Shown: one piece after another, positions 56,737 through 64,000 of the stretch | Layout: each line of letters starts with the position of its first letter | Position numbering within the stretch: the stretch's first letter is position 1 | Source of the DNA: Photobacterium damselae | GTDB lineage: Bacteria; Pseudomonadota; Gammaproteobacteria; Enterobacterales; Vibrionaceae | Length of the DNA stretch: 64,000 nucleotides | Direction of reading: 5' to 3' | NCBI RefSeq assembly: GCF_003026815.1 | Contig: NZ_PYOG01000015.1 | Location: forward strand, 31,052-95,051 | Program-made: the position numbers and the translations under genes | The notes under the pieces: model-generated | Database searches by the model: none | Told to the model about the DNA's origin: nothing | What the model saw: only the letters and a program-made list of their open reading frames with translations

Positions 56737-56966
56737 CGAACCATCCTTGGGTTTCTGTAGCATTATTGTTGCTGTAGTGTAACGTTTTATTTAGACTTAG
56801 CCTATTCTGCTGACTTGATAGTCAGCTTGAGATCACGTTGGCAGTAATAACAGAGTGAAATTGTTAAAATTCAATTATCTTCACAGTGTCTGACTTTGTG
56901 GATTGTTGATTCAATGTCATAATTTCATCCTTTGATTCAGTCTTTATCAGGATTACTATGATTCAC

Positions 56967-57014
56967 TGTTAATGACTAGATTTTTAACTAGTGAATTAAC
57001 ACCATAGGTAATAT
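56967..57014 (+). promoter_or_regulatory. fabR promoter with overlapping inverted repeat
   Basis: TTAACT (56985-56990) and TAATAT (57009-57014), 18 bases apart, form a promoter. The imperfect palindrome TGTTAATGACTAG (56967-56979) and CTAGTGAATTAACA (56988-57001) overlaps the -35. This placement suits a repressor, possibly FabR itself. The rest of 56764-57044 holds only one short hairpin, GCTGAC/GTCAGC at 56809-56826. Confidence 0.45.
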
Positions 57015-57044
57015 TGGTACAGATCACAGAGATACAGAACATTC

Positions 57045-57677
57045 ATGGGAATTAGGGCTCAACAAAAAGAAAAAACACGACGTGCATTGATCGATGCCGC
57101 TTTTGGTCAACTCAGTGCCGATCGTAGTTTCTCCAGTCTAAGTCTACGCGAAGTGGCTCGAGAGGCCGGTATTGCGCCTACCTCTTTTTATCGTCACTTT
57201 AAAGATATGGATGAGCTTGGCCTTACCATGGTTGATGAAGGTGGCTTAATTCTCCGTCAGTTAATGCGTCAAGCTCGTCAGCGAATTGCAACGGAAGGCA
57301 GTGTTATTCGAACCTCGGTAGAGACCTTTATGGAATTTATTGAGAGTAGTCCAAACGTCTTTCGCTTGTTATTGCGAGAGCGATCGGGCACATCTACCGC
57401 ATTCCGTGCAGCGGTGGCGCGAGAGATCCAACATTTTGTTGCAGAACTGACGGAATACTTAGAGGCCAAAACCGGGGTAACTCACGAAGAGGCGTTTACT
57501 CAGGCAGAGGCATCAGTCACTTTGGTGTTTAGCTCAGGAGCTGAAGCACTGGATCTTGACAGTCACGCGCGTGCTGAGCATGCGGAGCGACTGATTATGC
57601 AATTACGTATGATTGCAAAGGGTGCCTATTGGTACCGCAAAGAGCGTGAGCGTCGTGAGCTCAGGCAGAAACTCTAA
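57045..57677 (+). CDS. fabR: Unsaturated fatty acid repressor FabR
   Basis: A 210-residue TetR-family repressor. The N-terminal helix-turn-helix (about 27-47, [20 protein letters not shown]) has the FabR consensus, followed by [15 protein letters not shown]. The ligand-binding half senses acyl thioesters. In E. coli FabR represses fabA and fabB to tune unsaturated lipid content. It is followed after 14 bases by yijD, the same order as in E. coli. It diverges from sthA. Confidence 0.94.
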   Translation: MGIRAQQKEKTRRALIDAAFGQLSADRSFSSLSLREVAREAGIAPTSFYRHFKDMDELGLTMVDEGGLILRQLMRQARQRIATEGSVIRTSVETFMEFIESSPNVFRLLLRERSGTSTAFRAAVAREIQHFVAELTEYLEAKTGVTHEEAFTQAEASVTLVFSSGAEALDLDSHARAEHAERLIMQLRMIAKGAYWYRKERERRELRQKL

Positions 57678-57691
57678 CCCTCTAGTTGGTG

Positions 57692-58081
57692 ATGATGGAT
57701 ATGGATAAGCAACAAATTAAAGCAGAGCGCAAAACACTGATTTTATCTTTGTTAGCGGGCTTATGTGGTAATGCGACATTGGCTGTTTTCTTTTCAAGCC
57801 ATGTAGCTTTTTCGATTTTCCCAGTGATCGCATTTGGTATGGCAGTGTACTGTCTGTACCAAGAGTATTTACGTAAGCCTATGGTAGAAGGCACACCTGC
57901 AGTTGCAACGGCGTGTTTCTTTATTGGTGCTTTTGGTTACTCAGGTTTCCAACGCGCAATGACGCCAGAGATGGGCTCTAACTTTATTTCACTAATGATT
58001 GCATTGGTATTGCTGTTCTGGGTGACCTACAAGCTAGGCATCATGGAAGGTAAAAAGGAAGAGATCCAAGAGCAAAAGTAA
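57692..58081 (+). CDS. yijD: DUF1422 membrane protein YijD
   Basis: A 129-residue DUF1422 protein with four hydrophobic segments (about 17-35, 38-58, 70-85, 95-115). The fourth, FISLMIALVLLFWVTYKLG, is conserved. The C-terminus is charged (GKKEEIQEQK). The start could be at 57692, 57695 or 57701, because several ATGs stand in a row. It follows fabR closely and probably shares its mRNA. Function is unknown. Confidence 0.85.
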   Translation: MMDMDKQQIKAERKTLILSLLAGLCGNATLAVFFSSHVAFSIFPVIAFGMAVYCLYQEYLRKPMVEGTPAVATACFFIGAFGYSGFQRAMTPEMGSNFISLMIALVLLFWVTYKLGIMEGKKEEIQEQK

Positions 58082-58097
58082 TGATTTGTTCTTAACT

Positions 58098-58126
58098 AAA
58101 AAAGGCGCTCAGTGAGCGCCTTTTTT
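58098..58126 (+). terminator. Bidirectional terminator between yijD and trmA
   Basis: Perfect ten-base arms AAAGGCGCTC and GAGCGCCTTT around AGT, with A-runs left and T-runs right, so it can end both yijD (plus) and trmA (minus). Confidence 0.92.
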
Positions 58127-58149
58127 GATCAATCTATTTCAGCTAACGT

Positions 58150-59256
58150 TTATTTACGCTCAAGAAATACGCCCGCTTCCATATGATGGGTATACGGGAA
58201 CTGATCAAACAGTGCAAAGCGAGTGATACGGTGAGTTTCGCTTAAAATATCTAGGTTCTCTTTTAGTGTTTCTGGGTTACATGAGATGTACATAATACGC
58301 TCGTAACCTTGAACCATACGACAAGTCCCTTCATCCATACCAGATCGAGGTGGATCGACAAAGATCGTATTGCAGTTATAGCTCTGTAGATCGATGTTAT
58401 TATCTTTTAAGCGGCGGAACTCACGACGACCTTCCATCGCTTCAGTAAATTCTTCTGCTGACATACGGATGATCTGAACATTATCGATGTTATTCACCGC
58501 AATATTATATTGAGCAGATTCGACCGAAGGTTTTGCTAATTCTGTTGCTAATACGCGTTCAAAATTTTGTGCTAAGGCCAAAGAGAAGTTACCGTTACCA
58601 CAGTAAAGCTCTAATAAGTCACCTTGGCTGTCACGAGTACAATCTACTGCCCACTCCAACATCTTTTGGGCTACAGTTCCATTTGGTTGAGTAAAGCTAT
58701 TTTCAACCTGCTTATAGGTTAATGTGCGATCAAACACATTTAGCTTTTCAATCACAAACTCTTGGTCTAGTACTTTCTTTTGCTTACGAGCACGACCAAT
58801 AATATTTAACTTGAAGCCTTCATCGTTTAGTTGCTGTTTAAGCGCTTTAGCTAGAGTTTCCCACTCTTCATCAAGCTGGCGGTGATACAGCATTGATACT
58901 AAGATTTCACCACTTAGGGTAGAAAGAAAATCTACTTGGAATAGCTTGTGGCGTAGTGAACGATGAGGTTTTACCGCTTCAATCAATAGAGGCATTAAGT
59001 CATTGATTAAACGACTTGCTGCAGGGAATTGGTCTACACGATATTTTTCGCGAGTCTGCTGATTAAACATGATGTAATACAGATCTTCGCCTTCATGCCA
59101 AACTCGAAACTCTGCACGCATACGGTAATGCTCAGCAGGGGAGGCATATACCTCTAGCTCTGGGGTGTCGAAATCCGCAAAGATGTTTTGAATACGTTGT
59201 GCTTTTTCGTCCAACTGGTGCTGGTAATCCGCAGTATTAAAAACGCTGGATGCCAT
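58150..59256 (-). CDS. trmA: tRNA (uracil-5)-methyltransferase TrmA
   Basis: A 368-residue enzyme that makes ribothymidine at position 54 of tRNA. The SAM site reads [27 protein letters not shown] follows, and the nucleophile Cys lies in YISCNPETL. The C-terminal His-rich [16 protein letters not shown] ending matches E. coli TrmA (366). It has no TRAM domain, which separates it from RlmC and RlmD. It stands between fabR-yijD and btuB, as in E. coli. Confidence 0.97.
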   Translation of the reverse strand: MASSVFNTADYQHQLDEKAQRIQNIFADFDTPELEVYASPAEHYRMRAEFRVWHEGEDLYYIMFNQQTREKYRVDQFPAASRLINDLMPLLIEAVKPHRSLRHKLFQVDFLSTLSGEILVSMLYHRQLDEEWETLAKALKQQLNDEGFKLNIIGRARKQKKVLDQEFVIEKLNVFDRTLTYKQVENSFTQPNGTVAQKMLEWAVDCTRDSQGDLLELYCGNGNFSLALAQNFERVLATELAKPSVESAQYNIAVNNIDNVQIIRMSAEEFTEAMEGRREFRRLKDNNIDLQSYNCNTIFVDPPRSGMDEGTCRMVQGYERIMYISCNPETLKENLDILSETHRITRFALFDQFPYTHHMEAGVFLERK

Positions 59257-59420
59257 AGTAAGTGCCTCTACTGCTCAAAATAAGAGCGCAAGATTTTATT
59301 GGATTGAACACTGATGTCCAGTGCTGTGGATGATAAAAGTGTAGTTTACCTCGATTATTTCTATGCAATAACAAACAAGACTAGACAGATTTTGCTTCAC
59401 TCTCTAGGATGCCTGTTGCG

Positions 59421-59609
59421 CTGGTTAACCTAATAGTTAGGTGAGGGAATATGGTGTAAATCCATAACTGACGCGCAGCGGTGATAGAGAACAAACGCAA
59501 CAGGGACGCTGTTCCAGACACTGTTTTGCTCTAATTTATATTAGAAACAAGATGGGAAGTCGTTGCCTAGGCGGTGAATACCTTGCTCTTAAGTCCGAAT
59601 ACCAACCAG
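59421..59609 (+). promoter_or_regulatory. Adenosylcobalamin riboswitch upstream of btuB
   Basis: Conserved cobalamin riboswitch features are seen: outer helix CTGGTT/AACCAG (59421-59426, 59604-59609), GAGGGAATATGGTG, the block CTGACGCGCAGCGGTGA (almost as in E. coli btuB), GATGGGAAGTC and the terminal AAGTCCGAATACC. Downstream, CTTAAGTC (59588-59595) is the exact complement of GACTTAAG (59625-59632), which touches the btuB ribosome binding site AAGGT. This suggests cobalamin control of translation. The remaining 59257-59420 shows nothing clear. Confidence 0.9.
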
Positions 59610-59642
59610 TGAATCACCCAACGCGACTTAAGGTAAACATAA

Positions 59643-61472
59643 ATGAAAAAATCTTTTTTAGCAGTGTCAGTAGCGACGCTGTGCTCTTCCTTTGCACCGT
59701 TAGCTTTTGCTGCTGATGATGTCGATTCTAATGATGTTATGGTAGTAACGGCCAACCGCTTTGCTCAACCTTTAAAAACCGTTATTGCTCCTATCTCAGT
59801 TGTAACTAAAGAAGAAATTGATGCGATTCAGGCAAAATCAATGGCAGAAGTCTTGCGTTTGTTGCCTGGGGTTCAAGTGGTTTCTGGTGGCTTGGGGCAA
59901 AATACCGAAGTGTATGTTCGTGGTACTTCTAGTAAACACTTATTGGTGATGATCAATGGTGTCCGTATTGGTAGTGCGACATTAGGTAGTGCTGACTTTA
60001 GCCAGATCCCTCTTACCGGTATTGAACGTATTGAACTAATTCGTGGTTCTCGTGCAGCGCTATATGGTTCAGATGCGATTGGAGGAGTCTTAAATATCAT
60101 TACCGCTTATCAACCAGGTGAGCAACAAGTACAGGCGACCGTTAGTGGCGGCAGTGAAGGTTATTATCAGGTTGGAGCTTCTGCTGCAGGACAGATTGGT
60201 ACTGAAGGTTGGGGTAAGTTAGCGATTCGAACAGAAGGTAATGATGGTTTCTCAGCGCGCCAACTGCCTTATGAGCAAGATAAAGATGGCTTTACTAGTA
60301 AAAATGCTGTTGCTGAGCTAGGGCGTCATCTGGGTGATAATTGGAAAGTGAGCCTACAAGGATATTTCCACAAAGGTAAAAACAAATACGATGATGCGGA
60401 CTTTTTTGGCAATAACAAACCAAATCCGAAAGCGGAGAATGAGCTTTATAACATTGCAGGTAAAGTAAATTATTCTACAGCTCAATACAGTAGTGAATTA
60501 ACCCTTGCTCAAAACCAAGATAAAGCGAAAAATTACAATGACATTGAAGTTGGAAGTGAGATTAAAACTACCCGTCTTCTAGCAAACTGGCAAAACCACT
60601 ATCAAGTGAATGAGAATTGGCAAATTGGTGGTGGAACAGAATGGCACCGCGATAAAGTTTCGAACAGTACTCAGCAATACAGCAAAGATCAACGCGACAA
60701 TACAGCTTTCTATTTAACGTCTATCTATAAATTACAAGATTGGCAGTTTGAAGGCAGTGCTCGTACTGATGATAACCAAAGCTATGGTCGTCATAATACT
60801 TGGCAGTTAGGGTCATCTTATCAAATCACACCAGAAGTAAAGTCTTACGCAAGTGTAGGTACCGCTTTTAAAGCACCGACATTTAATGATCTGTATTGGC
60901 CTGCTAGTGGTAACCCTGATCTGCAACCGGAAGAGTCTACTAACTATGAGTTAGGGTTAAGTGGTCATCATCAATTGTTAGATTGGAGTGTTACAGCTTA
61001 CCGCAATGATATTGACCAATTGATAGCTTGGGCTCCTAATGCAACGGGTATGTGGATTCCGCAAAATGTGGCCAAAGCTAAAATCAAAGGGGTTGAGCTT
61101 ACAACTGGGTTTGCAACAGGCCCTATCTATCATGATATCAGTTATGACTATCTAGAGCCGGAAGACGCGGCAACAGGAAATCAATTAATCCGACGCTCTA
61201 AACATAATGCTAAGTGGCGTATGAGTTATTTGCTTGATGATTGGCAGTTTGATGTGAATACTATTTATCATGGTAGTAGTTATGAAGATGCGACCAATAA
61301 GCAAAAAATGGATGCATATACGCTGGTGGATCTAGCAGCAAGTTACTATATGACAGAGCACCTTACACTGCGTGGCCGTATTGGTAATCTGTTTGATGCA
61401 GATTATCAGACTCGTACAAGCTATAACACTCCAGAGCGTACTTATTACGCAACAGCAACGTATCAATTCTAA
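59643..61472 (+). CDS. btuB: TonB-dependent vitamin B12 receptor BtuB
   Basis: A 609-residue outer-membrane beta barrel. Signal peptide MKKSFLAVSVATLCSSFAPLAFA is followed by the TonB box DVMVVTA (about 31-37), and a plug domain (about 40-160, SMAEVLRLLPGVQVVSGG, GSRAALYGSDAIGGVLNI). A 22-strand barrel ends with the aromatic YYATATYQF. It takes up cobalamins using TonB energy. Expression is controlled by the riboswitch directly upstream. Length equals E. coli BtuB (614) within a few residues. Confidence 0.96.
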   Translation: MKKSFLAVSVATLCSSFAPLAFAADDVDSNDVMVVTANRFAQPLKTVIAPISVVTKEEIDAIQAKSMAEVLRLLPGVQVVSGGLGQNTEVYVRGTSSKHLLVMINGVRIGSATLGSADFSQIPLTGIERIELIRGSRAALYGSDAIGGVLNIITAYQPGEQQVQATVSGGSEGYYQVGASAAGQIGTEGWGKLAIRTEGNDGFSARQLPYEQDKDGFTSKNAVAELGRHLGDNWKVSLQGYFHKGKNKYDDADFFGNNKPNPKAENELYNIAGKVNYSTAQYSSELTLAQNQDKAKNYNDIEVGSEIKTTRLLANWQNHYQVNENWQIGGGTEWHRDKVSNSTQQYSKDQRDNTAFYLTSIYKLQDWQFEGSARTDDNQSYGRHNTWQLGSSYQITPEVKSYASVGTAFKAPTFNDLYWPASGNPDLQPEESTNYELGLSGHHQLLDWSVTAYRNDIDQLIAWAPNATGMWIPQNVAKAKIKGVELTTGFATGPIYHDISYDYLEPEDAATGNQLIRRSKHNAKWRMSYLLDDWQFDVNTIYHGSSYEDATNKQKMDAYTLVDLAASYYMTEHLTLRGRIGNLFDADYQTRTSYNTPERTYYATATYQF

Positions 61473-61482
61473 TTACTTACCG

Positions 61483-61516
61483 GAGCCAGCCTTAACCACT
61501 GGCTCTGATCATTTTT
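61483..61516 (+). terminator. Weak terminator after btuB
   Basis: GAGCCAG and CTGGCTC arms (61483-61489, 61499-61505) around nine bases, then TGATCATTTTTA. The T-run begins seven bases late, so it may allow read-through into the next gene. Confidence 0.5.
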
Positions 61517-61520
61517 ATAT

Positions 61521-62195
61521 ATGATGAAAAAAATCAAAGTTATTATTAGTTGGTCTTCTGGGAAAGATTCTACCTTGGTGCTATGTCGTTTATTAGAAGA
61601 TCCTCGGTATGAAGTCGTTGGGCTCTATACGACCTATGTTGGTGAAGAAGTCCCGTTCCAAGCCACACCATTATCTGTAGTGGAAAAACAAGCTCACTTG
61701 TTGAATTTGCCTTTAGTCTTAATTGCCTTGCCTGAAATTTTCCCACCCAATGAAATTTACCAACAAAGTGTAGTGGATGGATTAAAACAGAGTCAGATTG
61801 ATTTTGATGCGGTGGCGTTTGGCGATATGTTTTGTAATGGTATTGCAGATTATCGACGTAGTTACATTGAACCTGTTGGTTGGCAGTGTGTTTTTCCTCT
61901 GTTGGGTGAAAGCAGTAGTAAATTGGCAACAGAGATTGTATCAAGAGGGATAAAGACCCGATTGATTACTGTCGATACTAGCCAATTAGACAGCCAGTAC
62001 TGTGGTCAGTGGTATAACGATGAGCTAGTTAAGTCACTTCCTGATAGTGCCGATCCTTGTGGCGAGGATGGCGAATTTCATACCTTAGTTGTGGATGCGC
62101 CCTGTTTTGTTGAGCCACTACAACTTCATTGGCTCAATATTGAACGACAACCTCGTTTTCATTATTTGCGCTACCAGTTGGTTAATAATCGGTAA
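61521..62195 (+). CDS. Dph6-like ATP pyrophosphatase (adenine nucleotide alpha hydrolase)
   Basis: A 224-residue protein of the diphthine-ammonia ligase (Dph6/MJ0570) family. The PP-loop SWSSGKDSTLVL is near the N-terminus. The VAFGDMF segment and the ending DPCGEDGEFHTLVVDAP are both diagnostic. Bacteria make no diphthamide, so an amidation or related adenylation of another acceptor is likely. The gene starts 48 bases after btuB across a weak terminator. Joint transcription, and so a link to cobalamin salvage, is possible but unproven. Confidence 0.82.
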   Translation: MMKKIKVIISWSSGKDSTLVLCRLLEDPRYEVVGLYTTYVGEEVPFQATPLSVVEKQAHLLNLPLVLIALPEIFPPNEIYQQSVVDGLKQSQIDFDAVAFGDMFCNGIADYRRSYIEPVGWQCVFPLLGESSSKLATEIVSRGIKTRLITVDTSQLDSQYCGQWYNDELVKSLPDSADPCGEDGEFHTLVVDAPCFVEPLQLHWLNIERQPRFHYLRYQLVNNR

Positions 62196-62276
62196 AGCTT
62201 TATAAAGAGAGATTCGATTTTTTCTCTGCACGCAGTATGATGTGCACTCTTGATGTTTATTGATATATGGTGTCGC

Positions 62277-63074
62277 GTGAAAAAGGTCGTAATTTTTGAC
62301 TCTGGGGTTGGTGGGTTATCTGTCTATCAAGAGATCCGAGCGCGACTGCCTCAAGCGCAATATATCTATGCATTCGATAATGCGGCTTTTCCTTATGGAG
62401 AGCTACCACAACAAGTATTGATTGAGCGGGCTTGCCACATCATTACTAACTTGGTGGCCCGTCATCAAGCAGATCTGGTTGTTGTCGCTTGCAATACAGC
62501 AAGTACCATTGTCCTTCCTGCATTACGTCAGCAACTGACTATTCCTGTTGTTGGAGTAGTTCCTGCTATTAAACCTGCAGCTCAAGCTTCATTAAGTAAA
62601 TCGATTGGTCTTTTAGCAACGCCTGCAACCGTAGAGCGACCTTATACTCATGATTTGGTCAAACAATTTGCTCAGGATTGCCAAGTTCTGATGTTAGGAA
62701 CTACTCGTCTGGTGGAGATGGCAGAAGAAAAATTGCAAGGTGAGGTGGTTTCGCTTAATGAATTGACCCAAATCTTAGCACCATGGTTGGGTAAGGTAGA
62801 TACCATAGTACTGGGCTGCACTCACTTTCCTCTTATGCGAGCTGAAATCCAGCAGGTATGTGGTGCGGGGGTAACAATTATTGATTCAGGCAAAGCGATA
62901 GCCAATCGAGTGGTATCGCTATTGCCTGAGAGTGCTACACAAGATGCAGCATTAGAAGAGATGGATAACTTGACTTACTGCAGTGCCAAACCGACTCGGT
63001 TAGATGCGCTGAATAAAAGTTTACAAGAAATGAAATTGGGTGCTATTCAGTGTCTGAATTATCCATATTTTTAG
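62277..63074 (+). CDS. murI: Glutamate racemase
   Basis: A 265-residue cofactor-free racemase that makes D-glutamate for peptidoglycan. The active-site DSGVGGLS (Asp8), the first catalytic Cys in VVACNTAST, and the second in VLGCTHFPLM are all present. The open frame begins at 62250 with TTG, but the GTG at 62277 gives the expected MKKVVIFDSGVGG start; the ribosome binding site is weak, so confidence in the start is moderate. Its 3' end overlaps the convergent RRM gene by 32 bases. Confidence 0.95.
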   Translation: MKKVVIFDSGVGGLSVYQEIRARLPQAQYIYAFDNAAFPYGELPQQVLIERACHIITNLVARHQADLVVVACNTASTIVLPALRQQLTIPVVGVVPAIKPAAQASLSKSIGLLATPATVERPYTHDLVKQFAQDCQVLMLGTTRLVEMAEEKLQGEVVSLNELTQILAPWLGKVDTIVLGCTHFPLMRAEIQQVCGAGVTIIDSGKAIANRVVSLLPESATQDAALEEMDNLTYCSAKPTRLDALNKSLQEMKLGAIQCLNYPYF

Positions 63075-63495
63075 GTTCATTAGCTTCGCGAACTTTCAAA
63101 GTACGTTGACCGTATTCCTTATTATTGAGTTTATCGACGGCAAGTTCAGCTTCTTGGCTTGCCATAACAACAAAACCGAACCCTCTACGTTTACCTGTTC
63201 TTTTATCCTTCATTAAACGAACCGCAAAGACTTCGCCGTATTCAGAGAAAAGCTCCTTCACATCACTTTCATTGGCTCGATAGGGTAGGTTACCGACATA
63301 AAGTGTTTTGCTCGCGTTATTCAACGACGGTGCTGGTTGTACTTTACCCTCAAGCATAAAGAGAACCGTTAGACCTGAGATTATTGTCCCGATAGCAAAC
63401 GCTAATGCTGCTGGTATGGCGATAGCATTAAAAATTAATGCGCCAATGACTGCAATAGCGATGATCGTTATGAGTATTTGATTTTTTAACTTCAT
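63043..63495 (-). CDS. Membrane-anchored RRM RNA-binding protein
   Basis: A 150-residue protein. Two hydrophobic segments (about 7-24 and 27-48) form a hairpin anchor. A short linker leads to one RNA recognition motif (about 63-140), with RNP2 LYVGNL and RNP1 RGFGFVVM clearly preserved, and an acidic tail. RRM proteins are uncommon in gammaproteobacteria and mostly soluble; joining one to the membrane is notable. Its target RNA is unknown. It is read away from the rRNA operon and overlaps murI tail to tail. Confidence 0.85.
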   Translation of the reverse strand: MKLKNQILITIIAIAVIGALIFNAIAIPAALAFAIGTIISGLTVLFMLEGKVQPAPSLNNASKTLYVGNLPYRANESDVKELFSEYGEVFAVRLMKDKRTGKRRGFGFVVMASQEAELAVDKLNNKEYGQRTLKVREANEPKNMDNSDTE

Positions 63496-63694
63496 AGAAA
63501 ACTACATCGTCATATATTTATTAGAAAAGAATGCACTATTGGTTATTTTAACAACAGGGTCACAAGAATCTTACTTTTATTAAGATGTAATTGCTAGAAA
63601 AGGAGTGTGACCATACTCTAATGTTGTAAAAACACCCTTTATTCACACATTAGTTTAAATTATCAACAGACGGTAATTTTTTTCAAAAAAAGGC

Positions 63695-63786
63695 TTGTCA
63701 GATAAAACTTTCTCCCTATAATGCGACCTCACTGACACGGACAACGGCGCAAGCGGTTACCGAAAGTCAGTATTGTTCTTTAACAA
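63695..63786 (+). promoter_or_regulatory. rRNA operon P1 promoter and boxA
   Basis: TTGTCA (63695-63700) and TATAAT (63717-63722), 16 bases apart, are followed by a GC-rich discriminator GCGACCTC and ACTGACACGG, as in E. coli rrn P1, which suggests stringent control. AT-rich DNA just upstream (63655-63694) looks like an UP element. The antitermination boxA TGTTCTTTAACAA lies at 63774-63786. The rest of 63496-63957 shows no ORF or second promoter that I can call. Confidence 0.88.
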
Positions 63787-63957
63787 TTTGACCATGCAAT
63801 CTGTGTGGGCACTCGTGAAATGATTTAGTCTAAAAGATTTAATCAATGAAACTGAGTGACCAAGTGATACGTAAGTATCAGCACAGTCAATTCATTCATC
63901 ATTTATGATGAATTAACAGTATTCATTGAGCCGTATCGTTAGATACAACAAAACTTT

Positions 63958-64000
63958 AATTGAAGAGTTTGATCATGGCTCAGATTGAACGCTGGCGGCA
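63958..64000 (+). rRNA. 16S ribosomal RNA, 5' end only (cut by window edge)
   Basis: The sequence AATTGAAGAGTTTGATCATG followed by GCTCAGATTGAACGCTGGCGGCA is the universal bacterial 16S start, including the 27F primer site. Only the first 43 bases lie in the window. The gene is read to the right behind a strong P1 promoter and boxA leader. Confidence 0.98.

Noticed and set aside
1..64000. CRISPR arrays, insertion sequences, prophage genes or tRNAs
   Set aside because: I saw no evenly spaced direct repeats, transposase or phage structural motifs, or tRNA cloverleaf and CCA ends on either strand; a computed scan could still find something short.

Overview
The window is a chromosomal segment of a member of the Vibrionaceae, possibly Photobacterium or a close relative. 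The evidence is gene content and order: a type II secretion operon (gspC-gspN) beside hslO/hslR and pckA, glnA-ntrB-ntrC, polA flanked by the small RNAs RyhB and Spot 42, a CsrB-type RNA, cytochrome c4, and a 16S rRNA gene starting at the right edge. Almost all of it is core, origin-proximal gammaproteobacterial DNA. No prophage, insertion sequence, integron, tRNA or CRISPR array is visible. The one clearly accessory item is a small AT-rich toxin-antitoxin pair at 10565-11169.

Left part (1-11 kb): a translationally coupled dapF-DUF484-xerC-yigB run, SOS-type uvrD, then divergent ggt and recQ, a DUF3630 gene, and the queuosine-precursor transporter yhhQ behind a possibly structured leader. A minus-strand terminator after recQ points to an unlisted minus-strand transcript that carries a 30-codon ORF.

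RNA-rich part (11-18.5 kb): Fur-controlled ryhB, a 0.6-kb noncoding stretch dense in GATC sites and DnaA-box-like sequences upstream of polA, Spot 42 (spf), a second probable sRNA downstream of spf, engB, cytochrome c4 and a long csrB-type RNA. Four regulatory RNA genes (one of them predicted) lie within about 7 kb.

Middle part (18.5-42 kb): a methyltransferase, yihI, DUF2489 and hemN; a coupled DnaQ-type exonuclease and cNMP/CBS/DUF294 signalling protein; an unlisted 42-codon membrane peptide; add; then the nitrogen regulon ntrC-ntrB-DUF4124-glnA with recognisable NtrC and sigma-54 sites. These are followed by typA/bipA, a P-loop kinase-like protein, a DUF2959 lipoprotein, yihY-dtd-yiiD, an AsmA-like protein, pckA, hslO and hslR.

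Right part (42.5-64 kb): the full gspC-D-E-F-G-H-I-J-K-L-M-N operon, with gspO absent here, which builds the type II secretion machine. It is followed by nudE-cysQ, sthA, fabR-yijD, trmA, a cobalamin riboswitch with btuB and a Dph6-like ATP pyrophosphatase, murI, a membrane-anchored RRM protein, and an rRNA operon promoter leading into 16S rRNA.

No clearly new multi-gene system was found. The most rewarding items are noncoding: the oriC-like cluster before polA, the sRNA candidates, the riboswitch expression platform, and two small ORFs with their own terminators. All calls come from reading the sequence; no database search was run.
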